The notes below the pieces were generated by a model that was given only the letters and a program-made list of their open reading frames with translations, searched no databases and was not told the DNA's origin. The translations under genes and the position numbers were made by a program. A stretch of DNA of 64,000 nucleotides, taken from Lacipirellula limnantheis (lineage in GTDB: Bacteria > Planctomycetota > Planctomycetia > Pirellulales > Lacipirellulaceae). The stretch lies in assembly GCF_007746075.1 (NCBI RefSeq), contig NZ_CP036339.1, positions 1,932,885-1,996,884 on the forward strand. The letters are read 5' to 3'. This document shows positions 9,230 to 18,186 of this stretch, piece after piece; position 1 is the first letter of the stretch; every line of letters starts with the position of its first letter.

Positions 9230-10228
9230 CTACGCCGCGCGGCGAAGCTCGGCCGCTTCAGCGCCGCCGCGACGCGGCGAAGCGAGCAGCCGACGCCAGG
9301 CGCGAAACATCATCGGATGCCGGGCCACGGCACGGGCAAAGCATTGCCTGGCTTCGTCGGCCTGTCCGAGGGCGAATAGCTGCTTGCCGGCCCAATACCA
9401 GCGCTGCGCCAGCGCCCGATGCAGTTCGCCTCGAGGCGTCGTTGGTCGGGCCCTAACGACGCGCTGGTAAATCCCTTCGAAGACCATGGCCCACTGCCGA
9501 TGCCGGTCGTCGTGGCATTGACTCAGGTTTTGCTCTTCGTGCCGCGCCAGCGCCGTGCCCCAATGAAACTCGACCGGGTCTCCCGGCAGATGGACCCATG
9601 GCCCGCGCAGCGTCAGTTCAGCGAACAAGACCGCGTCTTCGGCGCTGGTCACATGCGTCGGCCAGCCGCCCACGGCAACGACGGAACTTGTCCGCAGCAC
9701 GGTGCATGAGGCGAGTCCCGCTCCGTATTGAAAGAACCATGGAATCGGGTCGCGCGCCAGCGAGCGGCTATCATCGGCGTCGATCAGCCGTCCGGCCGCG
9801 TCGAAAAAACGCCGGTCGGCGACGGCAACCAGCGCCGCGGGATGCGCTTGCAGCGTACGCACGCCGCGCTCGAGAAAGTCCGTCGGCCAATGATCGTCGG
9901 AGTCGAGGAACGTGACCAAGGGCAGATCGGCGACGAGGTCGAGGCCCACATTACGCGCGCTAGCCGCCGAGCGATGTGGCGCGGCGATGACCTGCCACGG
10001 GAACTCGGGCCGCTGGGCGCGTAACCAGCCGGTTGCCGCGGCGACGGTATCGTCGGTCGAACCGTCGTCGACGATCACGAGTCGGTCTGGTCGCTGCGTT
10101 TGATTCAAGACGTAAGGCAGCGTGTCGAGCAGCGTCTGCCGGCGATTGAACGTCGGGATGACCACGCCGACGGCAGCCGCGCCGCTGGCGTCTTCATAGG
10201 AATCAAAAGGGGGTGCGTACAAGCGCAT
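9230..10228 (-). CDS. Glycosyltransferase family 2
   Basis: This 332-residue GT-A enzyme begins VGVVIPTFNRRQTLLDTLP, followed by VDDGSTDDTV and the metal-binding LVTFLDSDDHW, the classic GT2 set. The C-terminal third is helical with a TPR-like stretch (FALGQADEARQCFARAVARH). It is the last gene of a three-gene minus-strand operon, and its start overlaps the stop of the preceding gene by one base, so translation is likely coupled. The likely role is building a surface polysaccharide; donor and acceptor are unknown. Confidence 0.9.
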   Translation of the reverse strand: MRLYAPPFDSYEDASGAAAVGVVIPTFNRRQTLLDTLPYVLNQTQRPDRLVIVDDGSTDDTVAAATGWLRAQRPEFPWQVIAAPHRSAASARNVGLDLVADLPLVTFLDSDDHWPTDFLERGVRTLQAHPAALVAVADRRFFDAAGRLIDADDSRSLARDPIPWFFQYGAGLASCTVLRTSSVVAVGGWPTHVTSAEDAVLFAELTLRGPWVHLPGDPVEFHWGTALARHEEQNLSQCHDDRHRQWAMVFEGIYQRVVRARPTTPRGELHRALAQRWYWAGKQLFALGQADEARQCFARAVARHPMMFRAWRRLLASPRRGGAEAAELRRAA

Positions 10229-10974
10229 TAGGCGACTCGCTTCGATGAGAGCCGGTTGGCGATGCGTCCCAGCCGTTGGCGAACTCGTGAGCGCCGCAGG
10301 CCCTCGACTCCCGGAGCGACCGCGTGGAACGAACGGTCGGCGGTGACGAGTTCGGCCGGCGGAGCGACGTCATCGCTCGCCGCGAGGACGGTTGCAAAAA
10401 GGTTCCGCGCCGCCGGCCCGGCCACTCGCTCGACGAACTCGAGAAATGCCGGCCGCGATGTTCGTCCGTCGCTCAGGCCAAAGGCGAGCGGTTTGGTCGG
10501 GGCATAGTGATGGCCGCCGTCGACGGACTCATCGCACAGGTCCGCCAGCTTGATGGCCACCAGATCTTTTGACAGCTCGCCCGACTCGAACTCGCGACGA
10601 AGCGGTTCCAGCGCCGCCGGCCACCGTTGCAACGTGTACTCCAGGATGAGCTGTTCGGCCTCGACTCCTACGAGCTGACGCACCACGCGGCGCCGCGGCG
10701 CCGTGGCTCCTCGCTGGCCGTCGCCAAAGTTGCCGTACAGGTAGGCGGAGTGAAGTAGTCCGGCGATGACGACCGGCAGCGGCTGGCGCCACAGCGCGAG
10801 CGCTCCGGCGGCGCCGATCAAATGGGCGTCGAACGTCTTGTGACTGGGGCGGTAGCAGCCTGCGAAGAGTTGGCGCGACAGATCGTAGGCGGCGCCGACT
10901 TGCGTCACCGCGCTGGCAGCGTAGCCCTGAGACTGCAGCGTGCGATAAAGTTGCAAATTCGTTTGCGGCAACAT
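10228..10974 (-). CDS. HD-like protein of DUF6817 type
   Basis: The protein has about 248 residues. It reads LYRTLQSQGYAASAVTQVGA, then SRQLFAGCYRPSHKTFDAH, GAAGALALW and AGLLHSAYLYGNFGDGQRG, the histidine/aspartate spacing of an HD-like domain, and I recall this pattern as DUF6817. The start at 10974 has a TGAGGT box 9-14 nt upstream. It lies 11 nt from the stop of the preceding GT2 gene, and its own stop overlaps the next GT2 start. The operon context suggests a partner or regulator of polysaccharide synthesis. Catalytic activity is not shown. Confidence 0.7.
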   Translation of the reverse strand: MLPQTNLQLYRTLQSQGYAASAVTQVGAAYDLSRQLFAGCYRPSHKTFDAHLIGAAGALALWRQPLPVVIAGLLHSAYLYGNFGDGQRGATAPRRRVVRQLVGVEAEQLILEYTLQRWPAALEPLRREFESGELSKDLVAIKLADLCDESVDGGHHYAPTKPLAFGLSDGRTSRPAFLEFVERVAGPAARNLFATVLAASDDVAPPAELVTADRSFHAVAPGVEGLRRSRVRQRLGRIANRLSSKRVA

Positions 10975-10984
10975 AGCGGCGACC

Positions 10985-12028
10985 TCAGGCGGCTTTGTCT
11001 TGCGATGAGTCGGGGCGATAGACAAGCTTCGACTCGACTGTTGGCGCCGCACCGAACTCGGCGTGGGGAAACTTGCGCGTATTCAGCGCCGACTCGACTG
11101 GCGCCACGAAGCGCTTTTCAATTGACTTGGTCCATTTGGGGCCCAGCCACTTGCGCAGCTTGTTGAGCCACGCGAGCCGGTAGCGGCGATGGTCGGAGAC
11201 CCACGCATTTGCCCGGCGCGCCTCGCGGTTTCCTTGAGTCAGGTTCCATTTCTGGTTGATGTGCCGATGGGTGGCGGCGGCCCACGCCTCGCTCCAGCGC
11301 AGCAGGAAGAAGTCTTCGTCGCTCGGCTCAAGACGTTTGGGCGGTGCATAGGTGATCTGGGCAGCCGGTTCGAGCCAGACCGAGTGACCAGCGTGGCGGA
11401 CGCGCAGACAGAGGTCGCCATGCTCGGCATTGCAGAGCAGACCTTCGTCGAGAGGCCCCAGTTCCTCGAACGCCGCCATTGAAACGAGGACGGTATGGAA
11501 CTCGATCAGTTCCGTTTCGCTGCGAACGAAGGGCTGGGCCACTTCTGCGTGAAGTTGGTGGGCGTGGTGGTGGCGCTCGTAGTAGACGCGTTCGCCCCGC
11601 TCGTTGACGACGATGCGACACTCGCCGCCGAACATATGCAGTCGGCGACCTTCCGGGAGAAACTCGAAGTAGAGCGGGCCCACCACCCAGGCGCCGGTAT
11701 CGTCGGCGCAAGCGACCAGGTGGGTCAGCCAGCCGGGCGAGACCAGAACGTCGTTGTCGACGAAGGCGACGTATGGGGTGCGTACCTGCCGCACGGCCAG
11801 ATTTCGAGCCTGATTCGGCGTAAGGTAATGGTCGGTTCGAATGAGCGTGAATTGCCGCTGGCGAGCTTGCCGCTCAAGGTACTCGCGAATTTCCGGGGGC
11901 GAACCCCCGTCCACGCACACCAGGTGAAACGGCTCGGAAGTCCGCTCGTACAGCGCCTCCAACGATCGCTGCGTCGTGCTAAAGACTTCGCGCGGCACGA
12001 AGGCCACGGTGACGCGAGGAGCGGCCAT
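10985..12028 (-). CDS. Glycosyltransferase family 2
   Basis: The 347-residue protein has the GT-A start VTVAFVPREVFSTTQRSLEAL, a nucleotide-binding VDGGSPPEIR, NQARNLAVRQV, and YVAFVDNDVLVSPGWL, where DND takes the place of the usual DXD metal motif. The C-terminus contains a basic stretch KWLGPKWTKSIEKRF. It is the first gene of the operon that continues with the DUF6817-like and second GT2 genes. The upstream 344 nt to 12372 must hold its promoter. It probably contributes to extracellular polysaccharide synthesis. Confidence 0.87.
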   Translation of the reverse strand: MAAPRVTVAFVPREVFSTTQRSLEALYERTSEPFHLVCVDGGSPPEIREYLERQARQRQFTLIRTDHYLTPNQARNLAVRQVRTPYVAFVDNDVLVSPGWLTHLVACADDTGAWVVGPLYFEFLPEGRRLHMFGGECRIVVNERGERVYYERHHHAHQLHAEVAQPFVRSETELIEFHTVLVSMAAFEELGPLDEGLLCNAEHGDLCLRVRHAGHSVWLEPAAQITYAPPKRLEPSDEDFFLLRWSEAWAAATHRHINQKWNLTQGNREARRANAWVSDHRRYRLAWLNKLRKWLGPKWTKSIEKRFVAPVESALNTRKFPHAEFGAAPTVESKLVYRPDSSQDKAA

Positions 12029-12372
12029 GCAAACTCCGGCGGAATCAAAGAGTCGACGAGAAAGGCGATAAGGTTTCGGCAGTCCGTACTATCGACCTAA
12101 CCAGCGCAGTTTCCTGAATATTTCTACATCTGCTAGCAAACGACCAGGGCCGCGGCCGTCTGCTTGGTCTCATCTGCAGCGCTTGCAGGCGGAGTTTGCC
12201 GCCATGGGAAGCGCTGCCGATTGGCCAGGGCTGACTGGTGGCGCCAGTTGCAAGACCGCGCCGCGGATTAGCGGACGCAGGGCAATAGGGGCGTCGATGA
12301 TGCCGACAATCGCGCTCGACGTTAGCTGGCAGGAGGTCAGTTTGGCGAAGCGCTCACAGGGAGGTCGGGCAG
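12029..12372. other. Divergent intergenic region
   Basis: This stretch separates the minus-strand GT2 operon from the plus-strand BBP7 gene. I see no convincing gene in it. It must carry both promoters, but I cannot pick reliable -35/-10 boxes. A GGGAGG box at 12359-12364 is the ribosome binding site of the BBP7 gene. Confidence 0.5.
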
Positions 12373-13479
12373 ATGAAGACGGTATGGCGGATCCTAGGCG
12401 CGTCGTCGCTCGCTTGGGCGGCCGGCGTGACCTCGGCAATGACGCCGCTGGAAACGGCGCTTCACGCTCCGGAATTGGTTGACGAGGTCGACTCAACGGA
12501 GACGACCGACACGGCGTCGATCATTTACGACGCGCAAGTCGCTTCGACGTCGTACAAGGGGGGCTGCGGCGATCTGTGCGAAGGCGATTGCGCCAACCAG
12601 TGCGGCGACCTCTGCGCTTCGCTGTGCGCCCCGACCTGGAAAGTACGCGCCGGGGCGGTCATTCTGACCCGCTCGCGCCCCGACCAGGTAGTCCTCGCTC
12701 GGCCGCTCGGCGGATTGATCCAGATCTCAGGCGGCGAGGACTTTGACTTCGGCTATGCCGGCGGACCCGACGTGTCGATCGAACGTCGGATCGCCGATGG
12801 CCCGAACAGCGTTGAAGTCCGCTACTTCGGCGCCCTGAATTGGAATGCCGCCTACGACTACGGCAACACGGGCGATATCCAAATTGGTCCGATCAACATC
12901 CCTTTGGCGTTCGACGTGAACGCCAACTACCAGTCAAAGCTGAACAGCACCGAGTTCAATTTTCGCCACCAGCGGTCGGATCGCGTCACCTGGCTTACCG
13001 GGTTCCGCATTATCGAGCTGAACGAGCAGCTCGACTATAACGTCGACTTCATCGTCCCGAATCTCAGCGGCGTGAGCTGGAACACGTCGAACCACCTTTA
13101 CGGCGCGCAGTTGGGCGCCGACGTCGCACTGTGGCGGCTCAGCGGCCCCCTCTCGGTGAACGGACTGTTCAAGGCGGGCATCTACGGCAACGACGCCAAC
13201 AACGACTTCACGTTCCGCGTGCTCGACACGCCGCTCGTCGAAGGGGGCGCCTCGGATAATCCGGTCGCGTTCGTCGGCGAAATCGGCGTCACCACGGCGT
13301 ACCAGGTGACGCGCCACTTCGCGATCCGCGGCGGCTACCAGTTGCTGTGGATTAGCGAAGTCGCCCTCGCCAGCGATCAAGCTCAGGCGATGATCAATAC
13401 GCTCGACGTCGACGCCATGAACAGCTCAGGCGATGTGTTCTATCACGGCGCTCTGGTGGGCGGCGAGTTCACATGGTGA
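12373..13479 (+). CDS. BBP7-family outer-membrane beta-barrel protein (copy 1)
   Basis: This 368-residue protein has a signal-like N-terminus (MKTVWRILGASSLAWAAGVTSA), a cysteine-rich segment (CGDLCEGDCANQCGDLCASLC), and then a barrel domain with WKVRAGAVILTRSRP, FDFGYAGGPDVSIERR and many aromatic beta-strands. It ends GALVGGEFTW, a terminal aromatic residue as in outer-membrane barrels. I recall the pattern as BBP7, a putative porin family of planctomycetes. A GGGAGG box precedes the ATG. A paralogue follows at 13856. A hairpin terminator candidate lies about 90 nt after the stop. Confidence 0.85.
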   Translation: MKTVWRILGASSLAWAAGVTSAMTPLETALHAPELVDEVDSTETTDTASIIYDAQVASTSYKGGCGDLCEGDCANQCGDLCASLCAPTWKVRAGAVILTRSRPDQVVLARPLGGLIQISGGEDFDFGYAGGPDVSIERRIADGPNSVEVRYFGALNWNAAYDYGNTGDIQIGPINIPLAFDVNANYQSKLNSTEFNFRHQRSDRVTWLTGFRIIELNEQLDYNVDFIVPNLSGVSWNTSNHLYGAQLGADVALWRLSGPLSVNGLFKAGIYGNDANNDFTFRVLDTPLVEGGASDNPVAFVGEIGVTTAYQVTRHFAIRGGYQLLWISEVALASDQAQAMINTLDVDAMNSSGDVFYHGALVGGEFTW

Positions 13480-13570
13480 GTCGAGAGTTAACGTTTGCCC
13501 GACTCACTAGCGCTCGTCGTTGACGAACGGCTAAGGCGATCTGTCGACCGTGCGTAACGGAGACGTTGAG

Positions 13571-13600
13571 GGGCCCTCGGCATTGTCGCCGAGGGCCCTT
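13571..13600 (+). terminator. Hairpin terminator candidate
   Basis: GGGCCCTCGG (13571-13580) pairs perfectly with CCGAGGGCCC (13589-13598) around an 8-nt loop and is followed by TT only. The strong 10-bp stem after the first BBP7 gene fits a transcript end, but the missing T-run makes it weaker than a classic intrinsic terminator. Confidence 0.6.
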
Positions 13601-13747
13601 GATTGGCCTAAGGGCGAGATTCACATCAGCGGGCTGCACTCGTTGACGCGCTAGCGGGTGAGATTCCACTCCCTGTCGATGGCGATCAAGAGCGGCATCG
13701 CCGATGGCCGATCGTAGGGGAAGCGACGTCGTGTGTTGCCGCGTGCG

Positions 13748-13779
13748 TCGTCCCTTCCGAGACTCGTCCCTTCCGAGAC
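13748..13779 (+). repeat. 16-bp tandem duplication
   Basis: CGTCCCTTCCGAGACT occurs twice in direct tandem (13748-13763 and 13764-13779) about 80 nt before the second BBP7 start. It probably arose by slippage. It lies in the expected promoter or leader region of that gene. Confidence 0.7.
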
Positions 13780-13855
13780 TCGCGATCCTTCCACCCCGCC
13801 GCCGACGCTGCTAGCCTTCGTGGGCGTCGCACCTTCCATCCCCCAGGTTGGGCCG

Positions 13856-14974
13856 ATGTCGAAATTACTCCGTGCTGTCGCCGTCGGATACTTTGGCGTG
13901 GCTGCGGGAGTCGTGCTGGCCGCGCCGCCGTTGGAGGAGGCGTTAGCTTACGCCGAATCAACGGAAATCGCTCCCCAGTTCGTCACCGACCACGATCCAG
14001 CCGCGACGTTTGACGACGGCGTGCAACTGGCCGCGGCCGGCGACTCCTTCACTGACGACCACTGCTGTTCTGCCGTCGATTGCGGCGACGAAGTGGCGCT
14101 CGATCTGGGCTGCGGGTGCCCCTCATTGTGGACGGTCCGCGCCGGAGCGGTCGTGATGCATCGCTCGCGTCCGAACGCGGGGGTCATCGCGCGGACGCAG
14201 GTCGGCGACCTTCCAATTTCCAACGCGGCCGACTTCGGCTTCGATTGGGCCGGCGGCCCCGACGTGTCGATCATCCGGCGCACCGCCGCCGGCAACGCTT
14301 GGGAAGTGCGCTATTTCGGCGTGTTGAATTCGAGCTCGTCCCGGGCCTACGGCGACCCGGGCGACTTTGAGATCCTGCCCTATAGCTTCAATACGTCGAA
14401 CGACCTAAACGCGACCTACAAGTCGACGTTGAACAGCACCGAGATCAACTGGCGCCGCCCCGTGACGCAACGCATTACCTGGCTGGCCGGATTTCGCGCC
14501 GTGGAACTCAGCGATCACTTGCAGTACACCGTCGGTTTTCCGAGCCCCACGGTGCTTCAAGAAAACTACAACATGAACAACCACCTCTACGGCGCGCAAA
14601 CGGGCGCCGACGTATCGCTCTGGAATCGCGGCGGGCCCCTGCGGATGAACGGCGTCGTCAAGGCCGGCGTCTACGGCAACAGCGCCTCGAGCAACTTCTA
14701 CGGATTGAATCTGACCGACGGTACCCAGATTACTGAAGGAGTCGCCTGGTCGAATGACGCCGCGTTCGTCGGAGAGGTCGACTTGACGGCGACCTACCAA
14801 GTGACGAAGCACTTCGCGCTGCGGGGAGGGTACCAGTTCACCTGGGTCGACGGCATTGCTCTCGCCAGCAACACGGTGCTGCTCGGAGCGCAGGAAATCA
14901 GCGACAACGTCATCGACTCCGACGGCAGCCTCTTCTACAACGGCGCAATGATCGGCGGCGAGTTTGCCTGGTGA
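13856..14974 (+). CDS. BBP7-family outer-membrane beta-barrel protein (copy 2)
   Basis: The protein has 372 residues. The signal peptide MSKLLRAVAVGYFGVAAGVV...A is followed by a shorter cysteine cluster (CCSAVDCGDEVALDLGCGC) and a barrel domain parallel to copy 1: WTVRAGAVVMHRSRP, FDWAGGPDVSIIRR, NHLYGAQTGADVSLW, and the end GAMIGGEFAW. The two neighbours share the order of all blocks, so they are a tandem duplication that has diverged. The ATG at 13856 begins the signal peptide; earlier in-frame codons to 13733 add nothing recognisable. The likely role is an outer-membrane channel or surface barrel. Confidence 0.84.
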   Translation: MSKLLRAVAVGYFGVAAGVVLAAPPLEEALAYAESTEIAPQFVTDHDPAATFDDGVQLAAAGDSFTDDHCCSAVDCGDEVALDLGCGCPSLWTVRAGAVVMHRSRPNAGVIARTQVGDLPISNAADFGFDWAGGPDVSIIRRTAAGNAWEVRYFGVLNSSSSRAYGDPGDFEILPYSFNTSNDLNATYKSTLNSTEINWRRPVTQRITWLAGFRAVELSDHLQYTVGFPSPTVLQENYNMNNHLYGAQTGADVSLWNRGGPLRMNGVVKAGVYGNSASSNFYGLNLTDGTQITEGVAWSNDAAFVGEVDLTATYQVTKHFALRGGYQFTWVDGIALASNTVLLGAQEISDNVIDSDGSLFYNGAMIGGEFAW

Positions 14975-15091
14975 GAGCGATCAGCAAGCTGAAAAAGGTC
15001 TCCGTCGCCTCAGGTGCTGAAAGTTCATGTGAAACGAGCTAACAGGCTCGAAAGTCAAAACGAGTCGTTCCTCAAACCGAGACGCGGCCTC

Positions 15092-16291
15092 CTACCAAGC
15101 GCAACCTCGCGCCGTGATCGGCCAAATCGCCTCCACGCGGTCGCCGCGATAGCAGACGAAGCTGTCGTGCATGTTCACCGTCGGGTCGCAGTGGCCCGGA
15201 ATCAGCTTCAGCTTCTGTCCGAGCGCGTAGTCGGGGGCGCCGTTGAGGGCGATGACGCCATGTTCATCGGAGACGTTGACGTACTTGGCCGGCGTCTCGT
15301 CGGCGAGCGTGGGCAGTCCCGAATCGACGCTCGACGATTTCAACCCGGCGTCGACGACCGCGCGCACGCCAGGAGTGCGACTCATCACGGTGGTCCAGAC
15401 GAACAGGCTCTGCTGGAAGGCCGGCTGGCCCGAGCCGGCCCATTCGTTGGCGGCATAGTCGGCGTCCATGAAGACGTACGACCCCGCCTGTAGTTCATTG
15501 TAGATTCCACTGTCCGCTTCCAGCAGGAACGTCCCGGTGCCGCCGCCGGTGATTTTGGGGCACTCGATGCCGGCCGCTTGGAGAAGGTCGCGCGTGTGCC
15601 CAGCGAGCTCTGCCGCCGCGGCGATCGCGGCGCGACGCTCGTCCACGGTGCGGCGATGCTGTGCAGAACCTTGGTAGGCCTGCAAGCCGGCGAAGCGCAG
15701 CTGAGGCTGCTGGCTGACGAGCTGCGCCAAGCGCACGGCCGGTTCGCCCGGTGCGACGCCGCAGCGTTTGGCGCCGACGTCGATTTCGACCAGCACGTCG
15801 AGCGTCGTCGCTTGGTCGCCGAGTCCCGACTGAGGGTCGGCTTGGGCCATCGCGGCGGCGAGGACCACTACCTGTTCGGGGTCGTCGACGCAGATCGAAA
15901 TCCGCGCCCGCTGCGCCAGAGCGGCGACGCGGGCGACCTTTGCCGCGCCGACGACCTCGTTCGAAATCAGCACGTCTCCGACGCCGCCGTCGACGAGCGC
16001 CTCGGCCTCGCTCACCTTCTGGCAACAGACGCCGACGGCGCCAAGGGCGATTTGGGCCAGCGCGATCGTCGGGCACTTGTGCGTTTTCGCATGGGGGCGC
16101 AGCTGCACGTTGTACCCGGCGATGGCCTGCTGCATGAGTCGCAAGTTCGTCTCGAAAGCGTCGAGATCGATCAGCAGCGCCGGCGTGTCGACCTCGGCGA
16201 GCCGCATCCCGACGACCGCGGCCGGCGGGCGCATTGCCGGACGAGCGCGAATTCCGTCGCCATCCAGGTCGATCATCGTTTTTGGCGACAT
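15092..16291 (-). CDS. PLP enzyme of D-threonine aldolase/DSD1 type
   Basis: This 399-residue fold-type III enzyme is related to alanine racemase. The PLP lysine is in QLRPHAKTHKCP, following VDTPALLIDLDAFETNLR. Later blocks are GVCCQKVSEAEAL, ISNEVVGAAK, VEIDVGAKRCGV and ITGGGTGTF. The C-terminus has IPGHCDPTVNMHDSFVC, where His and Cys form the metal-binding site of D-serine dehydratase and D-threonine aldolase. It should split or dehydrate a D-3-hydroxy amino acid. A second ATG lies a few codons in. The gene stands alone. Confidence 0.85.
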   Translation of the reverse strand: MSPKTMIDLDGDGIRARPAMRPPAAVVGMRLAEVDTPALLIDLDAFETNLRLMQQAIAGYNVQLRPHAKTHKCPTIALAQIALGAVGVCCQKVSEAEALVDGGVGDVLISNEVVGAAKVARVAALAQRARISICVDDPEQVVVLAAAMAQADPQSGLGDQATTLDVLVEIDVGAKRCGVAPGEPAVRLAQLVSQQPQLRFAGLQAYQGSAQHRRTVDERRAAIAAAAELAGHTRDLLQAAGIECPKITGGGTGTFLLEADSGIYNELQAGSYVFMDADYAANEWAGSGQPAFQQSLFVWTTVMSRTPGVRAVVDAGLKSSSVDSGLPTLADETPAKYVNVSDEHGVIALNGAPDYALGQKLKLIPGHCDPTVNMHDSFVCYRGDRVEAIWPITARGCAW

Positions 16292-16889
16292 AATTCTAAG
16301 TGGTTGTCCGATAATGGGTTAAGTTGGTAAAGCGATGCGTCAAATCATTTGTGTCGCGACATAATTCGGCGACAAATTGCTCCTGACGTTGGTTGCCGTG
16401 CGACCCTCCGAGCCGAGGCGCCCCGCCAGCGTCGCACGACGCCTGACGACTGGCCGACACACGGCTTGCCCCAAAAATCACCTGTGGGAGGCGTCTCCGA
16501 CGCCGATTTCCTTCGCCACCACAAGCCCTTGCCGTAGCACCGCGCTGCGTCGGCATCAGAGACCCCTCGCACAGATTTTTGCTGCCAAGCCGCTGACATC
16601 ACTTCGCGTAAGTGGCGCGGCCCCGACCGCGCACTTCATCGCGCTGCGGCGTCTCCGGCCCAGCGAAGCGCGTCGGCAGCACCGCTTTTCCGCCCACTGT
16701 AGCAAGACGAGCGGCCGGCGACAGCAACTATTTTTGGCCACCCCGCATATGGCAACCCTACCCGTTAGTTGGCGCCGGCAAGGGCCGACGAACAGCGCCG
16801 CGGGCTCGGTAAACAGCGGCACGCCTGACGGTCCAGGGATGGCGCCGGCGTCTCACGGCATGAGAGCAGGACGAGGCGCATCGCCTTCG
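16292..16889. other. Long intergenic region without a convincing gene
   Basis: About 600 nt separate the PLP enzyme from the next gene. Short frames here have no ribosome binding sites and no recognisable products. The region contains one long inverted repeat at 16473-16580, listed separately. I see nothing else in it. Confidence 0.5.
16473..16580. repeat. Imperfect inverted repeat, AAAAATC...GATTTTT
   Basis: The left arm starts AAAAATCACCTGTGGGAGGC and runs to 16505. The right arm ends CTCGCACAGATTTTT (16551-16580). Apart from a 3-nt insertion in the left arm, 26 of 30 positions pair. The 45-nt middle includes GCAC and GCG-rich sequence. It lies in a long gene-free stretch and would form a hairpin bounded by A and T runs, so it could terminate in either direction. 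Confidence 0.65.
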
Positions 16890-17834
16890 TCAACGTGCTT
16901 TCGATACTAGTCGCGGGCGTCGAGAGCGAACGGCCGAGGCGGCGATGATGGCGGCGATGATGGCGGCGGTCGCCAGCAAGCCGCTTGCAGGTTCCGGCAG
17001 GCTTTGGAGGCCAGCGCCTGCCGACTCCGCGGCTAGACGCCAGAACGTGAGGTCGTCGGCATCCACCACGCCATCAAGATCGGCGTCTCCCGTGGCGTTC
17101 GAGTTGGCCGGAGCATTCGAACCGGCGTGACGTTGCCAGACGAGGAAATCGGCGCCATCGACGACGCCATCGGCGTTGAAGTCGGCGGTGCTCGCCGTGA
17201 TGATGCGCGAGATCGCGTAGGAGCCGAACATGTAGCCATTGCCTGTGCCGATCCAGACTAATTTCAGCGGCGACGTCGCCGACTTCAAGTTGTCGCGCAG
17301 CGGGGCGACGATGCGGAAGGGGGTCGCCGAGTTGGGAATCGGCGTCCAGCGGTTGAACGTGTTCGCGATGTCGCGAAAGCCAACGTTGAAGTAGCCGTTG
17401 TCGTCGTCGAAGTTCGCAAATTCGAAATCGATGGCGATGGCGTTGTGCCCCTCGGCCGCGAAGTCGAGCGCCAGCCCGGGCCCGACGCCGTTGCCGACGC
17501 CCGCGTCGTAGAGGAGCGAGAAATTGATCGCCGTCAGGCCATCGTCGGCGTCGTAGAAGTAGCGGGGCGACGGCTCCGTGGTCACGCCCATGCGGACGAC
17601 GGCGGTCTCCGGCGGCGTGACGTTGTGCATCTTGCCGACGTCGTATCGCCATGTGCGCCTGCCGCCCGCGACATGGGCGGGATCAAGATCGGTTTGAGAC
17701 GCCGTCGCGTAGCCGTTGATGTAGTGGTCTTCCAAGGCGATGCCGCCGACGGTGAAGTCGTCGATCACGCGGGCCGAGGCAATGGGCGTTGCGAGGAGAA
17801 GCATCCAGGCGATGATGCTGGTCGTGCGGAGCAT
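16890..17834 (-). CDS. Exported dockerin-like/PEP-CTERM protein
   Basis: The protein has 314 residues. The signal peptide MLRTTSIIAWMLLLATPIASA is followed by a beta-sandwich-like domain (VIDDFTVGGIALEDHYI onward), then two dockerin-type loops (DFNADGVVDGADFLVWQR and GDADLDGVVDADDLTFWR), and the end LPEPASGLLATAAIIAAI followed by RSRRPR. This is the PEP-CTERM plan: sorted, cut and anchored at the surface. The frame stays open to 18263, but the ATG at 17834 opens the signal peptide, and the upstream part crosses a hairpin repeat, so the shorter form is right. Confidence 0.83.
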   Translation of the reverse strand: MLRTTSIIAWMLLLATPIASARVIDDFTVGGIALEDHYINGYATASQTDLDPAHVAGGRRTWRYDVGKMHNVTPPETAVVRMGVTTEPSPRYFYDADDGLTAINFSLLYDAGVGNGVGPGLALDFAAEGHNAIAIDFEFANFDDDNGYFNVGFRDIANTFNRWTPIPNSATPFRIVAPLRDNLKSATSPLKLVWIGTGNGYMFGSYAISRIITASTADFNADGVVDGADFLVWQRHAGSNAPANSNATGDADLDGVVDADDLTFWRLAAESAGAGLQSLPEPASGLLATAAIIAAIIAASAVRSRRPRLVSKAR

Positions 17835-17919
17835 CGGCGTGTCTGCGGTGAGATTGGCAGGAGACTCGAAGAACCGGACAATAATATAACCGATGCGGTA
17901 GCAGGCGCCCATCAGAAAA

Positions 17920-17994
17920 GGGGTCGGGGACCTTTTGCCACTGGCGAGATTGCCTGCGGCGGAGAATCTCCAGTGGCAAAAGGTCCCCGACCCC
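17920..17994. repeat. Family A hairpin, copy 1 (25-25-25)
   Basis: The arms 17920-17944 and 17970-17994 are perfectly complementary. The left arm starts GGGGTCGGGGACC and ends TTTTGCCACTGG. The spacer is 25 nt, and its edges (AGATT/AATCT) pair further. It lies 86 nt upstream of the dockerin/PEP-CTERM gene start and 192 nt after the stop of the next upstream gene, both on the minus strand. Confidence 0.9.
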
Positions 17995-18102
17995 GTTGAG
18001 CTACCCCAACCGCCGCGGCCGACCTCGCTGGCCTCGCGTCGCTGGCAGCCCCAGTTGCGGCGCCGTCGCACGCCGCCACGCCGTGCTGCCGCAGGGAACG
18101 CC

Positions 18103-18151
18103 GGAGGTTCGGGCTGCGGCGGCGATGGGACGCCGGGGTAAGAGTTGCTTG
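18103..18151. repeat. 49-nt direct repeat following hairpin copy 1
   Basis: This segment starts GGAGGTTCGGGCTGCGGC and ends AGTTGCTTG. It is closely matched by 19032-19080. Both lie downstream (+ sense) of a family A hairpin, at 109 and 42 nt, in the same orientation, which suggests a larger composite repeat of hairpin plus tail. Confidence 0.7.
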
Positions 18152-18186
18152 GCGGGGACGGTAGGCGTCGAAGCGGGGCTGCGGAA

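Noticed and set aside
13571..13600. Full intrinsic terminator
   Set aside because: The stem is strong but only two T follow, so it is kept as a candidate with moderate confidence.
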